A stretch of DNA of 64,000 nt from Artemisia argyi (lineage: Eukaryota > Streptophyta > Magnoliopsida > Asterales > Asteraceae), in the NCBI GenBank assembly GCA_030686995.1, contig CM060708.1, positions 104,571,350-104,635,349 of the forward strand, in the 5' to 3' direction. Each line of letters starts with the position of its first letter. Position 1 is the stretch's first letter. The notes beneath the pieces are model-generated. The model did no database searches and was not told the origin of the DNA. It was given only the letters and a program-made list of their open reading frames with translations. Positions 24,198 to 35,500 of this stretch are shown here, in pieces. Made by a program: the position numbers and the translations under genes.

Positions 24198-26047
24198 ATA
24201 CACTCTTACCCTACCATCCAAAATAATACATCATAGGGAATGAACTTTCCCCTTACACTTGAATTTTTACATACTTTACAATAAACTAAATCTTATGACT
24301 CGAATTAAGATAATCAAAACACTTGGAACACTTTTAAGATTAACGTACATATGGGGGTAATAAATGATGTTCTTCCCATTACTCCATAAAATAAGTACTT
24401 TACCCATGAGTCCCAATCGTCCCAAAACAATATGTACAAGGATATGACTCGACTTAGCAACCATGTAATCAATTAGATAGTTAACTTAGGGTTTAAACAA
24501 ATAACAATAATGCACTAAAAATGAGCGCATACATGGAAGGCTAAGGCGATTTGGTTGTACATTTAAGTGGGGTGTATCAAATTCTTCCTTTAAGTAAAAT
24601 GCTTAAAGTTAGAAACGAAAAGATAGGCTCGGAGGGGTGTACTAGGGGTTTCGTGTACTAAAAATGAGTGCAACGCTAAGGTGTGGGAAGAATTAATTGA
24701 CTTAACTAGCCAAGTAATATAACTTAAATGGTCAAATAATTATGATACGGGTTTAACACAAGGGTGATCCTAATGCCTCTTATCATGTAGTAAATCCTAC
24801 TACACGAATGTAGTCTCACTAGCGGTCTCGGGATGCATCACTAACGCAAGTTCTAGAATCTAAATGCTACCGGTACACTCATAAGCACTAATAGTAAATG
24901 CTTTTCCTATCAAATCTAAAGGCGAACCTCACATATTTAGGTGGAAAATTTTTCTGAATATACGGTTATGTGCTAGTCATACAATCTCCTATCCATGAGA
25001 CGCTTGCTATGGCGAAAGTTTCACTCTTAAATGTTGTAAAAAATTTTAAATTTGGCGCTAAAATTGCACTAACAAGTATTTCTCATAGTTTTATTACACA
25101 TCTACCATTAAACAAAACAAACTCAAGCGAAAGTGCATATGTAAGGTATCATCTTTTTACCCTCCCCTTACACTTAGGATGAACATTGTCCCCAATGTTC
25201 AAGTAAAGAATGTAAAAGTGAAAAAGTAAAAAGGAATGAAATCAAATACTCCCCTGATTCGCTCGGTATAGATAATGAGGTGGCCAGGTTAGATCTTCCT
25301 CCAAGAAAATGAACAATCAAAGCTTCCCTTCCAGAATGTAAATCATCTTCTTGTCATACATAATCTGTAAATCCTGAGAAATAGACAAAACAACCTCGCG
25401 TAAAATCGGCGGCATCCTATATAAGTTACTAAATCCTAGAAAACAAGATAAGATATAATGCTTGTGGAATGAAGTTTGCAGATTTCCTGGAGATTATAAA
25501 ACTTAATAATTCACAAAAACCATAAGACTCCATTAGAAAAACAAAACTGGTAAAATTTCCAGATTTTTACACGTGACGCCGTCAAGAGTTAACTCTTGAC
25601 GCCGTCAGAAGTGACCTGCAGAAATTCTTATGTTAAGTTTCCGGAAAATTTCTGGAAAAACTTGGTCCTACTTTCTGGAAAATCCTGCAAAACTTCATTA
25701 TGACTCAATACAAGCATTTGACTCTAACAAATACGAATATACATGTTCATTTAAAATTGTGGAGAATCATGATCGGTTTGTTTCTTAAAAACATATTTGG
25801 GGTTTCCCCTTACACTTATCTTTTGCAAAAATACTTTTAGGTAGAGTTAAGACTAGGCCAAAACAACAAAGTAAAGTATTTTCACTATTTAGTTTAGAAA
25901 CATGATCTACCAACAATAAAAATAAAGCATGCATACGGAAGCAAATAACAAGCAAACAAAATAAAATCACACAAAACATGGGTTGCCTCCCAAGAAGCGC
26001 TTTTCTTTATTTACGAGTCTTGTAGCTAGACTCAAGGTCATGGGTTA
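23608..26047 (-). other. Element C internal non-coding region
   Basis: About 2.4 kb with no supportable coding region. It contains a 40-T run at 24156-24195 and two further TGACGCCGTCA sites at 25574-25584 and 25597-25607 in inverted context. Just downstream of the frame's stop, on the minus strand, lies a GAAGCGC/TTGGGAGGCAACCCA-type motif (about 25980-26005), common after the coding part of tRNA-Asp-primed Tat/Athila-style elements. Confidence 0.7.
24156..24195. repeat. Poly-T homopolymer, 40 bases
   Basis: An uninterrupted run of exactly 40 T in the element C interior. Confidence 0.95.
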
Positions 26048-27049
26048 CTACGTTACCTCATCATTGGTTCCATTCTCCGATTGTAAATATTCTTTGTAGA
26101 AACCAATCACCTTTTTCTCAACCGCCCCCATAATCTTTTGGGCAAATTCTTTATCGACTTTATACCTTGGTCCAAGGGCCAAGCAATCTTTGTAATAAAG
26201 AATCCTTTTTTCCCATACATAATCCATGCCCTTTTTCTTATCCCCTTCATTGATGTCCTCAAAAGCACCAACGTCGTCCTTATCAAAACGGGACATAAAG
26301 CGAAATTCTTTCATCCTATTAGGCATCCTATAAGTGATACTATCGGTGTTACTTGCAAATCGGATCGTTCCTTCAATCTCATCATATTCCAACTTAGACT
26401 CCTCAACAAACGGTTTGCCAAACACAACATTTGATAACCGACAATCAATAACATTAGCAAGATCTTCCACAATCATAAAGTCGGTGACAAAAGTGAAATT
26501 ACCAACAAAGACATGTAGACCTTTAACTCTCCCAACAAAGTTACAAACTCCACCGGGGTATTTGGGATCTCTTCTAGGTTCAAGTCTTGTTTTCACTATA
26601 TCATTATAAACAGTTGAGGACATAATGTTGATTAGAGATTGAAAGTCAATGTAAGCATTGCTAATGTGCCTATACCCAATCATGCATGGTATCTTAGCAT
26701 TCTTAGGATCGCCTCTCTTTATCTTAGGTTCAATTATATTGAAAGGAGATCGCGGGTTATCGATAAGATTATTATAATATGCAATCTCCTCCTTAGTGGG
26801 GTATAGATTAAAATAGTCATTAAGCTTCGGATCTATTTCCCCCTATTCAAGTCCCTCAATAACATTCACAAAGTCATTAGGCCCTAGGTCCTCATTTGAA
26901 TACAAGGCGGTCGCTAGGTCACTAAATGCATGTTCGAGCTCAACCTTAATCAAACTATTAAGCTCCCTAAGTTCCCTAATCTCACTCTCAATTTGTTCAC
27001 GTAACAAAGCCACTTCTCTAGGGGAAAGGGGTGAATTCGCGTTTTCCAT
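26048..27049 (-). pseudogene. Element C protein with retropepsin-like segment, one nonsense codon
   Basis: Start chosen at MENANSP (27049), about 160 bases after the primer-binding site. A short N-terminal helical part rich in Glu/Leu/Arg reads to a TAG at 26843-26845, then the same frame continues to 26048; about 333 residues in total. The second part has the outline of a retroviral-type aspartic protease domain (NIMSSTVYNDI, VFVGNFTFVTDFMIVED, VVFGKPFVE). Where the catalytic DTG/DSG is expected the sequence reads YIDFQSLINIMS, so a catalytic Asp-Ser/Thr-Gly triad is not evident. I recognise this as a family common in Asteraceae genomes; its function is unknown. Alternative: a structural gag-derived protein. 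Confidence 0.7.
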
Positions 27050-27206
27050 AATGGTCAACGGAACAGTCAATGAATTTAATTTACTAACAAAGGCACAAAG
27101 AAAAAGATAGACTAAAAAAGACCTAAAAATAAAAATAAAATCTTACTAGAACGGAATCTAGCAAGTAGACCTAATAAAAAGAGATTCTAACCTAGATAAT
27201 AACTAT

Positions 27207-27225
27207 TCCCCAGGCTGCGGCGCCA
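27207..27225 (-). other. Element C primer-binding site, tRNA-Asp type
   Basis: On the minus strand TGGCGCCGCAGCCTGGGGA lies six bases inside the LTR boundary at 27232. The first eight bases match the complement of the tRNA-Asp 3' end exactly and the remainder imperfectly, so pairing is weaker than in element B. Confidence 0.8.
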
Positions 27226-27231
27226 AAAACT

Positions 27232-28637
27232 TGATACGTGGGAATCGCACCAGGCTTTACCTCTCAAGGGATCTTGAGAAGCTTACAACCCCCACCAGGC
27301 AGTGTACCTGATCGTTGTAGTATAGTATAGTGACAAGTACCGGGGGATTGATCGTTCAGCTAGGAATAGTGTCGCTAGGATTAGAAAACCTAAATACTAG
27401 TTCTAAAGGTGAAGGATGATTATTTTTGTATTTTTATATTTTTTAGAAAGCAAGTAAAAATCTCGGGTTTGAAGGATTTGGGCGGAATTAGTTGTTAGTC
27501 AACTAACCCAATACTAAAGATGTAATCAAAATAAAATACTAGAAATGAAAATAAACTAAATTATACTAAAGTTGTGAGCAATAAGTGGAGAAAATGTGTT
27601 TACTTAGATTTCGCTACTTCCTAGACATCTTTTACACGTTAATTACTTGTTATAGTTGCATGGATGACGGATTGTATTCCTTAATACCATTCACGGGGTG
27701 GCGCACTTAACTCCCCAATTCTATGAGCTCTTATCTCCTCCTATACCATGCCCATCACAACCATAGGGATTATAAACAGTGGCTCATGCATTAAATACAA
27801 CCAATAAAGACCTAGTGCACATCGGTTCATGTTTCTTAAGACGTTCAAGCATGTTACCAATTGGAGATCTGCCAGTTTTCTTAAGCCTAACATCAAATTC
27901 ATTCATCCAAAACAATTATAAACAAGTAATCAACACATAATTAACATCTAGGTTTCATTAGATCCAAGCAAACACAAGATAGATCTAGCCTAGCATGATG
28001 GAATTAAGACAAGAACAAGATATAGACAACCAACACATAGACATATTGATTGAATTAAAAGAATACTTATCTCAATTACACATGAAAGGTATCAAGGGCT
28101 TAGAACCCTTGAAAAACCTGTAAAATTCGCACCAAGTTCGTACTTAGGGTTTCTCCAAAACTTCTCTCTTTTAAAGTGTGAAAATTAGAAAAATATATAT
28201 AGGAAATAGGGTCTGACGGCGTCAAGACCAATCTTGTGACGCCGTCACCTCGCCGCCAAAACTCTTCTCGGACTGCCTTGATCTACTTTTGACGCCGTCA
28301 TGTGTTGTGCATTTCCAGGTCGTCATGACTTTTACTCTTGACGCCCTACTTCGTGACGCCGTCAAATCTGTACTGGATCGTCATGGAAAATTGCTCTTGA
28401 CGCCGTCAGGGTGTTGCTCTTGACGCCGTCACCTACTGTTCCCAGCAAGGAAAATTAAGACTTTGGCGTTTTCTTTACTTTTATGCTTCAAAAACGTCCG
28501 AATTGCTTCCTTTTCTAGATTTCACTCCCAAAGTACCTAAAATCACAAAAGGAACGATTTAGGGCAATATTTGATCAAATAAGTTTAACTCCGGGCTTAA
28601 ATGACCCCCTAAAAGTGGTTCATTTTTCGCTTCATCA
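27232..28637 (-). repeat. Element C LTR (5' LTR on minus strand)
   Basis: 1406 bp. Reading on the minus strand from 28637: a U3-like part with six exact TGACG(C/G)CGTCA palindromes between 28431 and 28214, a TATATATA box at 28194-28201, a pyrimidine-rich start region near 28165, then a long R/U5 part containing the tRNA-Asp-complementary segment at 27312-27345, and the primer-binding site just past 27232. Confidence 0.92.
28194..28431 (-). promoter_or_regulatory. Putative LTR promoter: TGACGCCGTCA cluster plus TATA box
   Basis: On the minus strand six 11-bp sites, TGACGCCGTCA or its complement, lie at 28421-28431, 28398-28408, 28354-28364, 28290-28300, 28237-28247 and 28214-28224, followed after 12 bases by TATATATA (28194-28201). 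Each site joins two inverted TGACG half-sites, the core bound by TGA-class bZIP factors. Binding and induction are inferred from motif and position only. Confidence 0.6.
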
Positions 28638-30656
28638 CAAGTAAGTCTTACATTTAGTTAATTTAGCTTTATTTTAGTCTTAGGATAGATTTAGGATGCC
28701 TTAGATAGCTTAGATACCTTTGCATAAGCCTTGAACCATTTTACTTGCTAGTTTACGTATTAAAACCCTAGATCGAGTCATATACTTGCATGCATGCTAT
28801 AAGTCATTAATTTAGGTCATACACTAGTTATACATAACCTAGATAAGGTAAAATAATTAAAACATAGGCTAGAAAACTTAATTACTAGATAAAATATAAG
28901 TTACATGCATATTAGGACTAGTTTTGCAAAACTTTACATGCATAAGGGTATATATTGTAAATTCCTAAAATTATAAAGTCTAGGGACTGTTTTTGACATT
29001 TCCTAGAATTTATAAGTAGTAAGGAATAGTTTTGCATAATATTAAAACCCTATGATAGATAATAACATAAGTATAAACTAAAAAGGACTAAAAACGTAAA
29101 TAGTATAAAATTAAAGGTCTAAAATGGTAAATATAGAAAACTTAGGAGTCTTAGGTTAGTTACATAAAATATAGAAGTCTAGGGACTAGTTGTGTCAAGT
29201 ATAGATAGTTATTAGTATAAGTAATATAAGTAAGATAAATTTAGGGTAGAAAATGTAAATATATAAACTATAAGGGTAAAAAGTGAAAATATCATATAAG
29301 TATAAAACCTAAATAAAGTTAGAAGCATAACACATTACTATGGAGCTTCATGCGAGGAGTACTATGTGGATATTTCGTTTTTGACGAGTTTGTTGGGTTT
29401 ACGAATTAAAGTACCCTGACTCCTCGAACGATTATTGCATATACTTTTGAGATATGATGGCCCGAACGGTGATATGATTATAACTAAACCCTAATAACAA
29501 CATAACTCAATAATAGGGAGCTTTGTGTGAGGAGTATTAACTTCTGAAGTATGATGGCCCGAACGGTATTATGTTGATAACATAATACAATAGTAGGGAG
29601 CTTCATGTGAGGAGCCATATACTTCTGAATTACAATGGCCTGAACGGTGTTATGTTATATACATAAAACATTAACAAACCTAAAAACAGTAACTTGAGAA
29701 ACATAAACATGATAAATAAAGCTTGACATACATACAAAACCAACAACACACTAGGATACGTGAGTAAGGTGGTCTAGTTCCCGAGTCATTATTGCATCAC
29801 TTAGATTACTCTACACCCAGGTGAGTTTCGTAGCCTTACATCTTTTTAAACTTTCACTTTAAATGCTTTACAAACCCTGTGAGGGGGATACATGCTAAAT
29901 GCTTTACTTAAAACCGAATACAAGTCTTTTTCTTTGGTTGTTTGCACGAGTAAACTAACAGCCACCACTACATAACCAAAATTCATGAATCTAATCATTT
30001 GGGACGTTTTACCCAAGCGAACGCGAATATAGTTGATAGATCTATTGGAGTTTGACAACTCCCGTTGGTATTAACACCCACTAGGTGGAATAAGTACTAT
30101 ATTTGAATCCACTCAAGGTATAACTTTGGCAAGTTATCCTTCCATCCCCTCATGTTGGGTCTGCAGCCCACATGACTAGGATCGTTAAGGTGTGATTCAT
30201 GAGCTTAGTGCAACCTACTAAACTCCTGATAATTGTGCATGCATCAGAATTATCACAAAACTTGCATTTTCCCAGATGGGTGTAACAACTGAACCCAGGG
30301 AACTTGTATTCACTAACCCCTAAATCTATGATTCTCACTCAACACTTAGTGTTGACTTTTTAAGCATGTATTCTAGGTATATTACTTCTATGGATCCATG
30401 GCAGAAGGAGGTACTGAACTCGGAGGACTTTTCATGGTTATCATTCAAACACAACCAACCTAACTCTTAGATTTTTGGGACCTCATCAAAAATAAAAGTA
30501 TATCTTTTATAATTAAAACTCTGATAATTATGAATGATAACTAAATTTCCAAAACGTCTCTTTTCGAGTCGTTTTCTATTACTGTATCTGTGATTCTATG
30601 AAGTAATACCCCAAACACTTTATCCGCTGCGATCAATGAAAAATGGGGGTGTTACA
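28638..30656 (+). mobile_element. LTR of element D, right part
   Basis: Resumes LTR D after element C (first bases CAAGT are the duplication). It contains three diverged copies of a GGAGCTT...TGAGGAG...GGCCCGAACGGT-like word at about 29340-29655. It ends GGGGGTGTTACA at 30656, the same end as the outer gypsy LTR, so D is a related family. No gene seen. Confidence 0.8.
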
Positions 30657-30659
30657 GAT

Positions 30660-30671
30660 TGGTATCAGAGC
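30660..30671 (+). other. Element D primer-binding site, initiator tRNA-Met type
   Basis: TGGTATCAGAGC begins three bases after the LTR end; this is the standard complement of the plant initiator tRNA-Met 3' end. Only about 170 bases of further element sequence can be argued before unrelated DNA, so the body of D is missing here. Confidence 0.88.
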
Positions 30672-30843
30672 TTCAGTTGTAGAGAACAAGGTCAAAACCT
30701 AAACTACAACTATTTTTACTTCATTATTGTATTTGATAGGTATCACAAACATAAACAAGAAACTCACATTAATGAAACATTAAAACACAGACTAAACATA
30801 GTGATTCAGTTTGTGGTTTGGACATACCCAAAACTATAGTGAT

Positions 30844-31203
30844 TTAGTTTCTTGGCTTCTTTTTACTCTTCTTCTTTGCTTCAGTTGATTGAGTTGCATC
30901 TGCACCACCCCCTGCATTTATCTTTCTACTTGTAATACCCAGACTAATGACACCACAACTTACTTCCTCTGACGTTGCACAACCTACATGTTCAAGTATC
31001 ACAACACTATACCTCCAACACTTAACATCCCCACAACAAATGAAGCATCTTTCGTCCAACACCTCTATCTTTGCACCACCCCCTCCTGTTTTGTTCCCAC
31101 TTCTGATACCAAGACCAATTATACAACTACTTACTTCCTCTACCTGTGTATTATTACTACTCATTTTCTTTCTCTTTAATTTTTGAGTTATAGATTCTGC
31201 CAT
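30844..31203 (-). CDS. Hypothetical 119-residue basic protein with internal repeat
   Basis: I do not recognise this protein. It starts MAESITQKLKRKKM and ends KKKSKKKPRN, so both ends are strongly basic and nuclear-targeting-like. The body holds two related copies of a segment, VEEVSSCIIGLGI...GGGGA and SEEVSCGVISLGI...AGGGA, separated by a Cys-rich stretch (CFICCGDVKC). The DNA after the stop is AT-rich and 3'-UTR-like but runs into the element D remnant, so this could be a gene tail or a transposon-derived fragment. Whether it is expressed cannot be told from sequence. Confidence 0.4.
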   Translation of the reverse strand: MAESITQKLKRKKMSSNNTQVEEVSSCIIGLGIRSGNKTGGGGAKIEVLDERCFICCGDVKCWRYSVVILEHVGCATSEEVSCGVISLGITSRKINAGGGADATQSTEAKKKSKKKPRN

Positions 31204-31561
31204 ATCAATGTTTTTGATAAAGTTGGACAGGAGACTTTACTATACTAGTTGGTAGGATAATTTATTTCATTATGTGTGGTAGGCAAAAGAGTATTAACTT
31301 CTTACTAGTGCTAGTCAATAGCTTTTGACTTTCCAAAGTCAACCTACAAATGTTAAATGGGAGTGATGTATACACTCATGCCAAACAGCCCCTATCTAAT
31401 AGTTTCTGCATAAGCTGTATCATTGTACCTTGTGAATGTTGAAACACAAACATAAACATCAAAATTGAAACACAAACATAGTAACATAAAGATCGAAACT
31501 TTCATTGATCATACGAGTTCACAACCATTACATCACCCAAAAGTTATCTAAACACACTAGT

Positions 31562-31971
31562 TTAGTAGTTGGAACTGCTACCTTCCGCATCACCCTTTTT
31601 CTTCCTTTTCTTCCTGCTATTCAATTCTTTTTCTTTCTTGTCCTTCTTATCCTTCAGATACTTAAACACAACTTCAAGACGGGAAATCCTCTCTGCCAAA
31701 TTATCAAACTTTGGTAAAACGGTATCCACAGTCTCTTCCTTCTCCTCCTCCTCCTCATCACTCAAAAGCGCTTCATAGTAGCCATCTTGTTGCCGAAGAT
31801 AGGTCAGAATCTGAGTTCTCAACTCCTTAGGAATCTGCCTATAAGAACTATACTCATCAATTGATTCTGCACCATATGAATCAAGAAGTAAATCATTTAG
31901 ATAATCGGTTCTTAAAACTTTGTCAAATTCCTCTTCCTCGGTACCAATATAGATGCCCTTCCCTTTACCAT
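31562..31971 (-). pseudogene. Hypothetical acidic/coiled-coil protein, probable frameshift near start
   Basis: A TTATTTAAATAC TATA-like box near 32045 on the minus strand is followed by a leader and an ATG at 31969-31971 in strong context (AACAATGG). That ATG reads only a few codons in frame; the long frame (GKGIYIGTEEEEFD onward) continues in another phase, as if one base were lost near 31960. The long frame ends at 31562. It has an acidic run (EEEEEKEE), a predicted coiled coil, a lysine-rich tail (KKDKKEKE, KKRKKKG) and SSSNY at the C-terminus. Family not recognised; a transposon-associated or host regulatory protein are both possible. Confidence 0.4.
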
Positions 31972-32577
31972 TGTTTGCTATCGTGGGTTGTTTTGATCGT
32001 TGAGATTATGTGTGTTTCGGTGGAATATGTGTGTGGTTTGGTGTATTTAAATAAGCGGGATAAAGATGAACTGAATAGTCCCTATGCAATCGCTTAGGTT
32101 GCCGAGTTACACAAAAAGGAGGGAAATGTTAATCTCTTTGGCTGCCACGTGTGTTTTTGGCTCCAAAACTTAAGTTATAACTTTGCAAATTTGGTCATTC
32201 AAGTAAAGTGAAGGCGGGAAATGAGTGAAATGGCGATAATACCCTTGACTAACGGAAGTTAGCAAAAAAGCGCTCTCGATGGCTTTTTTGCAAATTTGCG
32301 TAACGTTAGTGGTTTTTTTACGTGACTTTTTGTTTTAGTCCCATTTTTACGATTTCGTGATAATTTAAAGACCATTTTTGCATTTTACCCTTTTATTTTT
32401 GACTCGAAACAAGTTTTTCTTTCGCTGAAACAAGCGGGTGAAACCCGACCCGAGTCAAGACAGAACCCCTTCTATGACGTTGGTTTGACGCTACCCCTTC
32501 ATCACCAAATAAAAACAAACCTCCTGCTCCCCCATAACAACACATAACCAAACCATAATTCCCATTAATTCCGTACA

Positions 32578-35500
32578 ATGTCCTATTACCCTCCTTCCTC
32601 CTTCTCAACCCCACCAACAATGAACCACTTAATAAACCTCAACTCAACCGTACAAACGGTAAAAAAAGAAAACATTTTTATAAACTTAGGGTTTCATTTT
32701 TTATAAACTCATTTGTTTTTATAACATTTTTATAACATTTTGTGCAGGTGACAGCTGGAGACACGCCTTACACATCCGCGGCACGTTTCGAAGAGCTAAA
32801 CATCTCGCACGAGCTCTTGAAAGGTTTATACGTCGCAATGCAGTTTGAACGTCCTAGTAAAGTGCAAAGTATTACTTTGCCTATGATTTTGTCGCCACCT
32901 TACAAGAGTTTGGTGGCGCAAGCTCATAATGGTTCTGGAAAGACCACTTGTTTTGTGCTTGGTATGTTGAGTCGTGTTGATCCGAAGCTGGCTGCTCCTC
33001 AGGCGATTTGTATTTGTCCTACTAGAGAATTGGCGATTCAGGTTGTTTGGAGGTTTATGCTAGTTGTTGTGTTTGTTTTTAGTATAATGTGCGTTTTTAA
33101 ATTGATTATGTGATTGTAAGGGGTATTTCCGTCCCAAGAGTAATTGTTATCGGACAAAAAAACTTGTAGTTTTAGAAAAACATAGGTCATAGGTTAGTTT
33201 TTGCATAATGATAGTTTTACCTTTGACTAATCATTTAATGTTTTAGTGGAGCTTACTAAATTTATGCTTGATTAGGGACATTATGGTAGACTTGATAGGT
33301 GAATGTTACGCCATCCATCCAAATTAGTTGTCATCGCAAAAACATGTAGTTTATGCTAGATTAGGGACATTAAGAAAAAACATAGTCATTGTCGCTTACT
33401 TTTGCAGAATGACTTTTTCACCCTTACTGAGTAATATTTTGGTTGAGTTTAGTAATTTTATTTTGATTAGGGGTAATATGGTAAACTTCATATACTACAT
33501 ATAGTCATTTTGGGTTATACTGAAATGGTAAGACGGACAACTATTAAGGGACGGAGTGAGTATTTGTATTTGTGATGTTTGCATGTATCATGTAGTATTG
33601 AATAAACAAAAAAGAAGTAAGGTAATTGGATCTATTACAACGTGACATTGAATTATTAGTTAAATGTGATTGTTTATGACGTTAACAGAGAAAACAAGGG
33701 TAAAATAATGGTTTATAAGTAATATTAGTATACTCTTTAGAAAACAAGGGTGATTAGATAATCAGTTTCTTATTAACTGAAGTTGTTTAGAAAAACATAA
33801 TTAACTGATTATTGCTACTTATTGTTTAGCTAATCAGTTGCTTATAAGTGACTGAATTTCGATTGGATTTGTCCTATGTGATTAGATACCAAACTTTATT
33901 ACCATAGAAGTAGATCAGTCATCGAAGATAAAATTATCGTGTATATGATTCAAACATGGAATAGGAGTGATAAGAGATATCTAAACACGCATTTTGTAAT
34001 GTGTCTGCCATGTATATGTCTGTTGTCCTTATGTCACAATACTTATAACACGCAGCTATGTAAAAAATCTGGATGTTTGACTAGTAACTATGATTAACGA
34101 TTGTCTCTTTTTTGCTGGAAAACTGAGTTAAACTTTGGAAACTGAGTGGAATAGTTTAGCTGTTGTTATTAGTTACCCTGTTAATATAAGTTGCAATTAG
34201 ATGTTTAAAGTTTTTGTCATGTGTTATGACAGTTTGTATTAAGTGGTGTTTGGATGTGTTTGTTGAAAGTGACCAGTTGGTATTTAATAACAAAAAGATG
34301 TAAGATAACGGTTTTAATAAGATGTGACTTTGACAATAGTGTTTTGAAGGTATTGATCTTCCTGAAGTTGTAATAATCACTTATTGTCTCAAATTGAAAT
34401 TCTGAAGTTATAATTATATATGAGATAACAAAGAAAGTTAGGGTACAATAACGCTTTAGAAGTATATGTATACCTGTTACAGTCAGTTTTCTTGCTGGTG
34501 ATATCAACTTTATTGTTCAAGCATATTTGAAACCTAAGTAATTAGATAAATGAAAACTGAAGTCAATTCCTTAAACATAATAAACTGATTGTTGCCACTT
34601 ATGATGACTTTTATAACACCTATGTGAATACCCTTTAGTAAAGCTGTATTAAGTGGCTGGATTAGGAACATACTTTTTTTCTTGGGTGTGTTCGGGGTAC
34701 CAAGTTTTATTGCCATTGAATGAGAATGGTTACGGGAGATAGAGTTATGATATGATACAAAAAGCTCCTGTTTACGGTAAAATGACAATTATTCAAACAT
34801 GAAAATGCGAGTTATAAAAGGTTTGCAAACACATTATTTAACGAGTCTGTCATGTATATCTATGCTCCTCCAAAGTCCTATGTCACAATACTTGTAACTT
34901 GTCGCTATTCCAAAGATCTAGAAGACTGACTAGTAATTGCGATGGTCTGTTTGTCCCAGAAAACAGAGTTTAACTTTGAAACTTAAGATGAATTTAGCTG
35001 TTGTCTTTCTGTATTACTCTGCACATGATATTATTCAATATACCCGGGAAAATAAAAATCATGACATTATGGGGGTTAAGAAAATGTTGGCATAGGAATC
35101 TGCTTTTGTATAATGACAATAATAAATTGTTATCAAATGTATGGCTTATAAGCTTCATTTCTAGCTTTGAATTGTGGGAGGTGTTTGATGGTAATTGTGT
35201 TTGCACATTTATTTTTAACTTTATTCATGATAGTTTAATGATATTGCAGAATATGGAGGTGCTACAGAAGATGGGAAAGTTTACTGGCATAACATCAGAG
35301 TTAGCAACCAGACAGGAAAGTAGTTCAGTTTTTACTAGACCACCAGTGACAACACAAGTGGTTATTGGCACACCTGGTACTATAAACAAATGGATTGTTG
35401 CTAAGAAACTTGGCACGTCGTGTTTGAAAATTCTTGTGTTTGATGAGGCAGATCATATGCTCGCTGAGGTGATATTCAGACTCTTCTGTGTTGTTAGTTT

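Larger units (their letters stand above)
22202..28637 (-). mobile_element. Element C: complete non-autonomous LTR retrotransposon, TSD CAAGT
   Basis: Two LTRs of equal length (22202-23607 and 27232-28637, 1406 bp each) start TGATACGTGG and end TCATCA, with CAAGT at 22197-22201 and 28638-28642. The minus strand carries a tRNA-Asp-type primer-binding site and a single broken frame related to retropepsin-style proteins. There is no reverse transcriptase, RNase H or integrase. LTR copies differ at roughly two dozen visible bases with no length change, so the insertion is recent. It sits inside LTR D. Confidence 0.94.

Noticed and set aside
32742..32747. GTG start for the helicase at 32742
   Set aside because: It lies in a splice acceptor (TTTTGTGCAG); the exon starts at 32748 and joins in phase to an upstream ATG exon.
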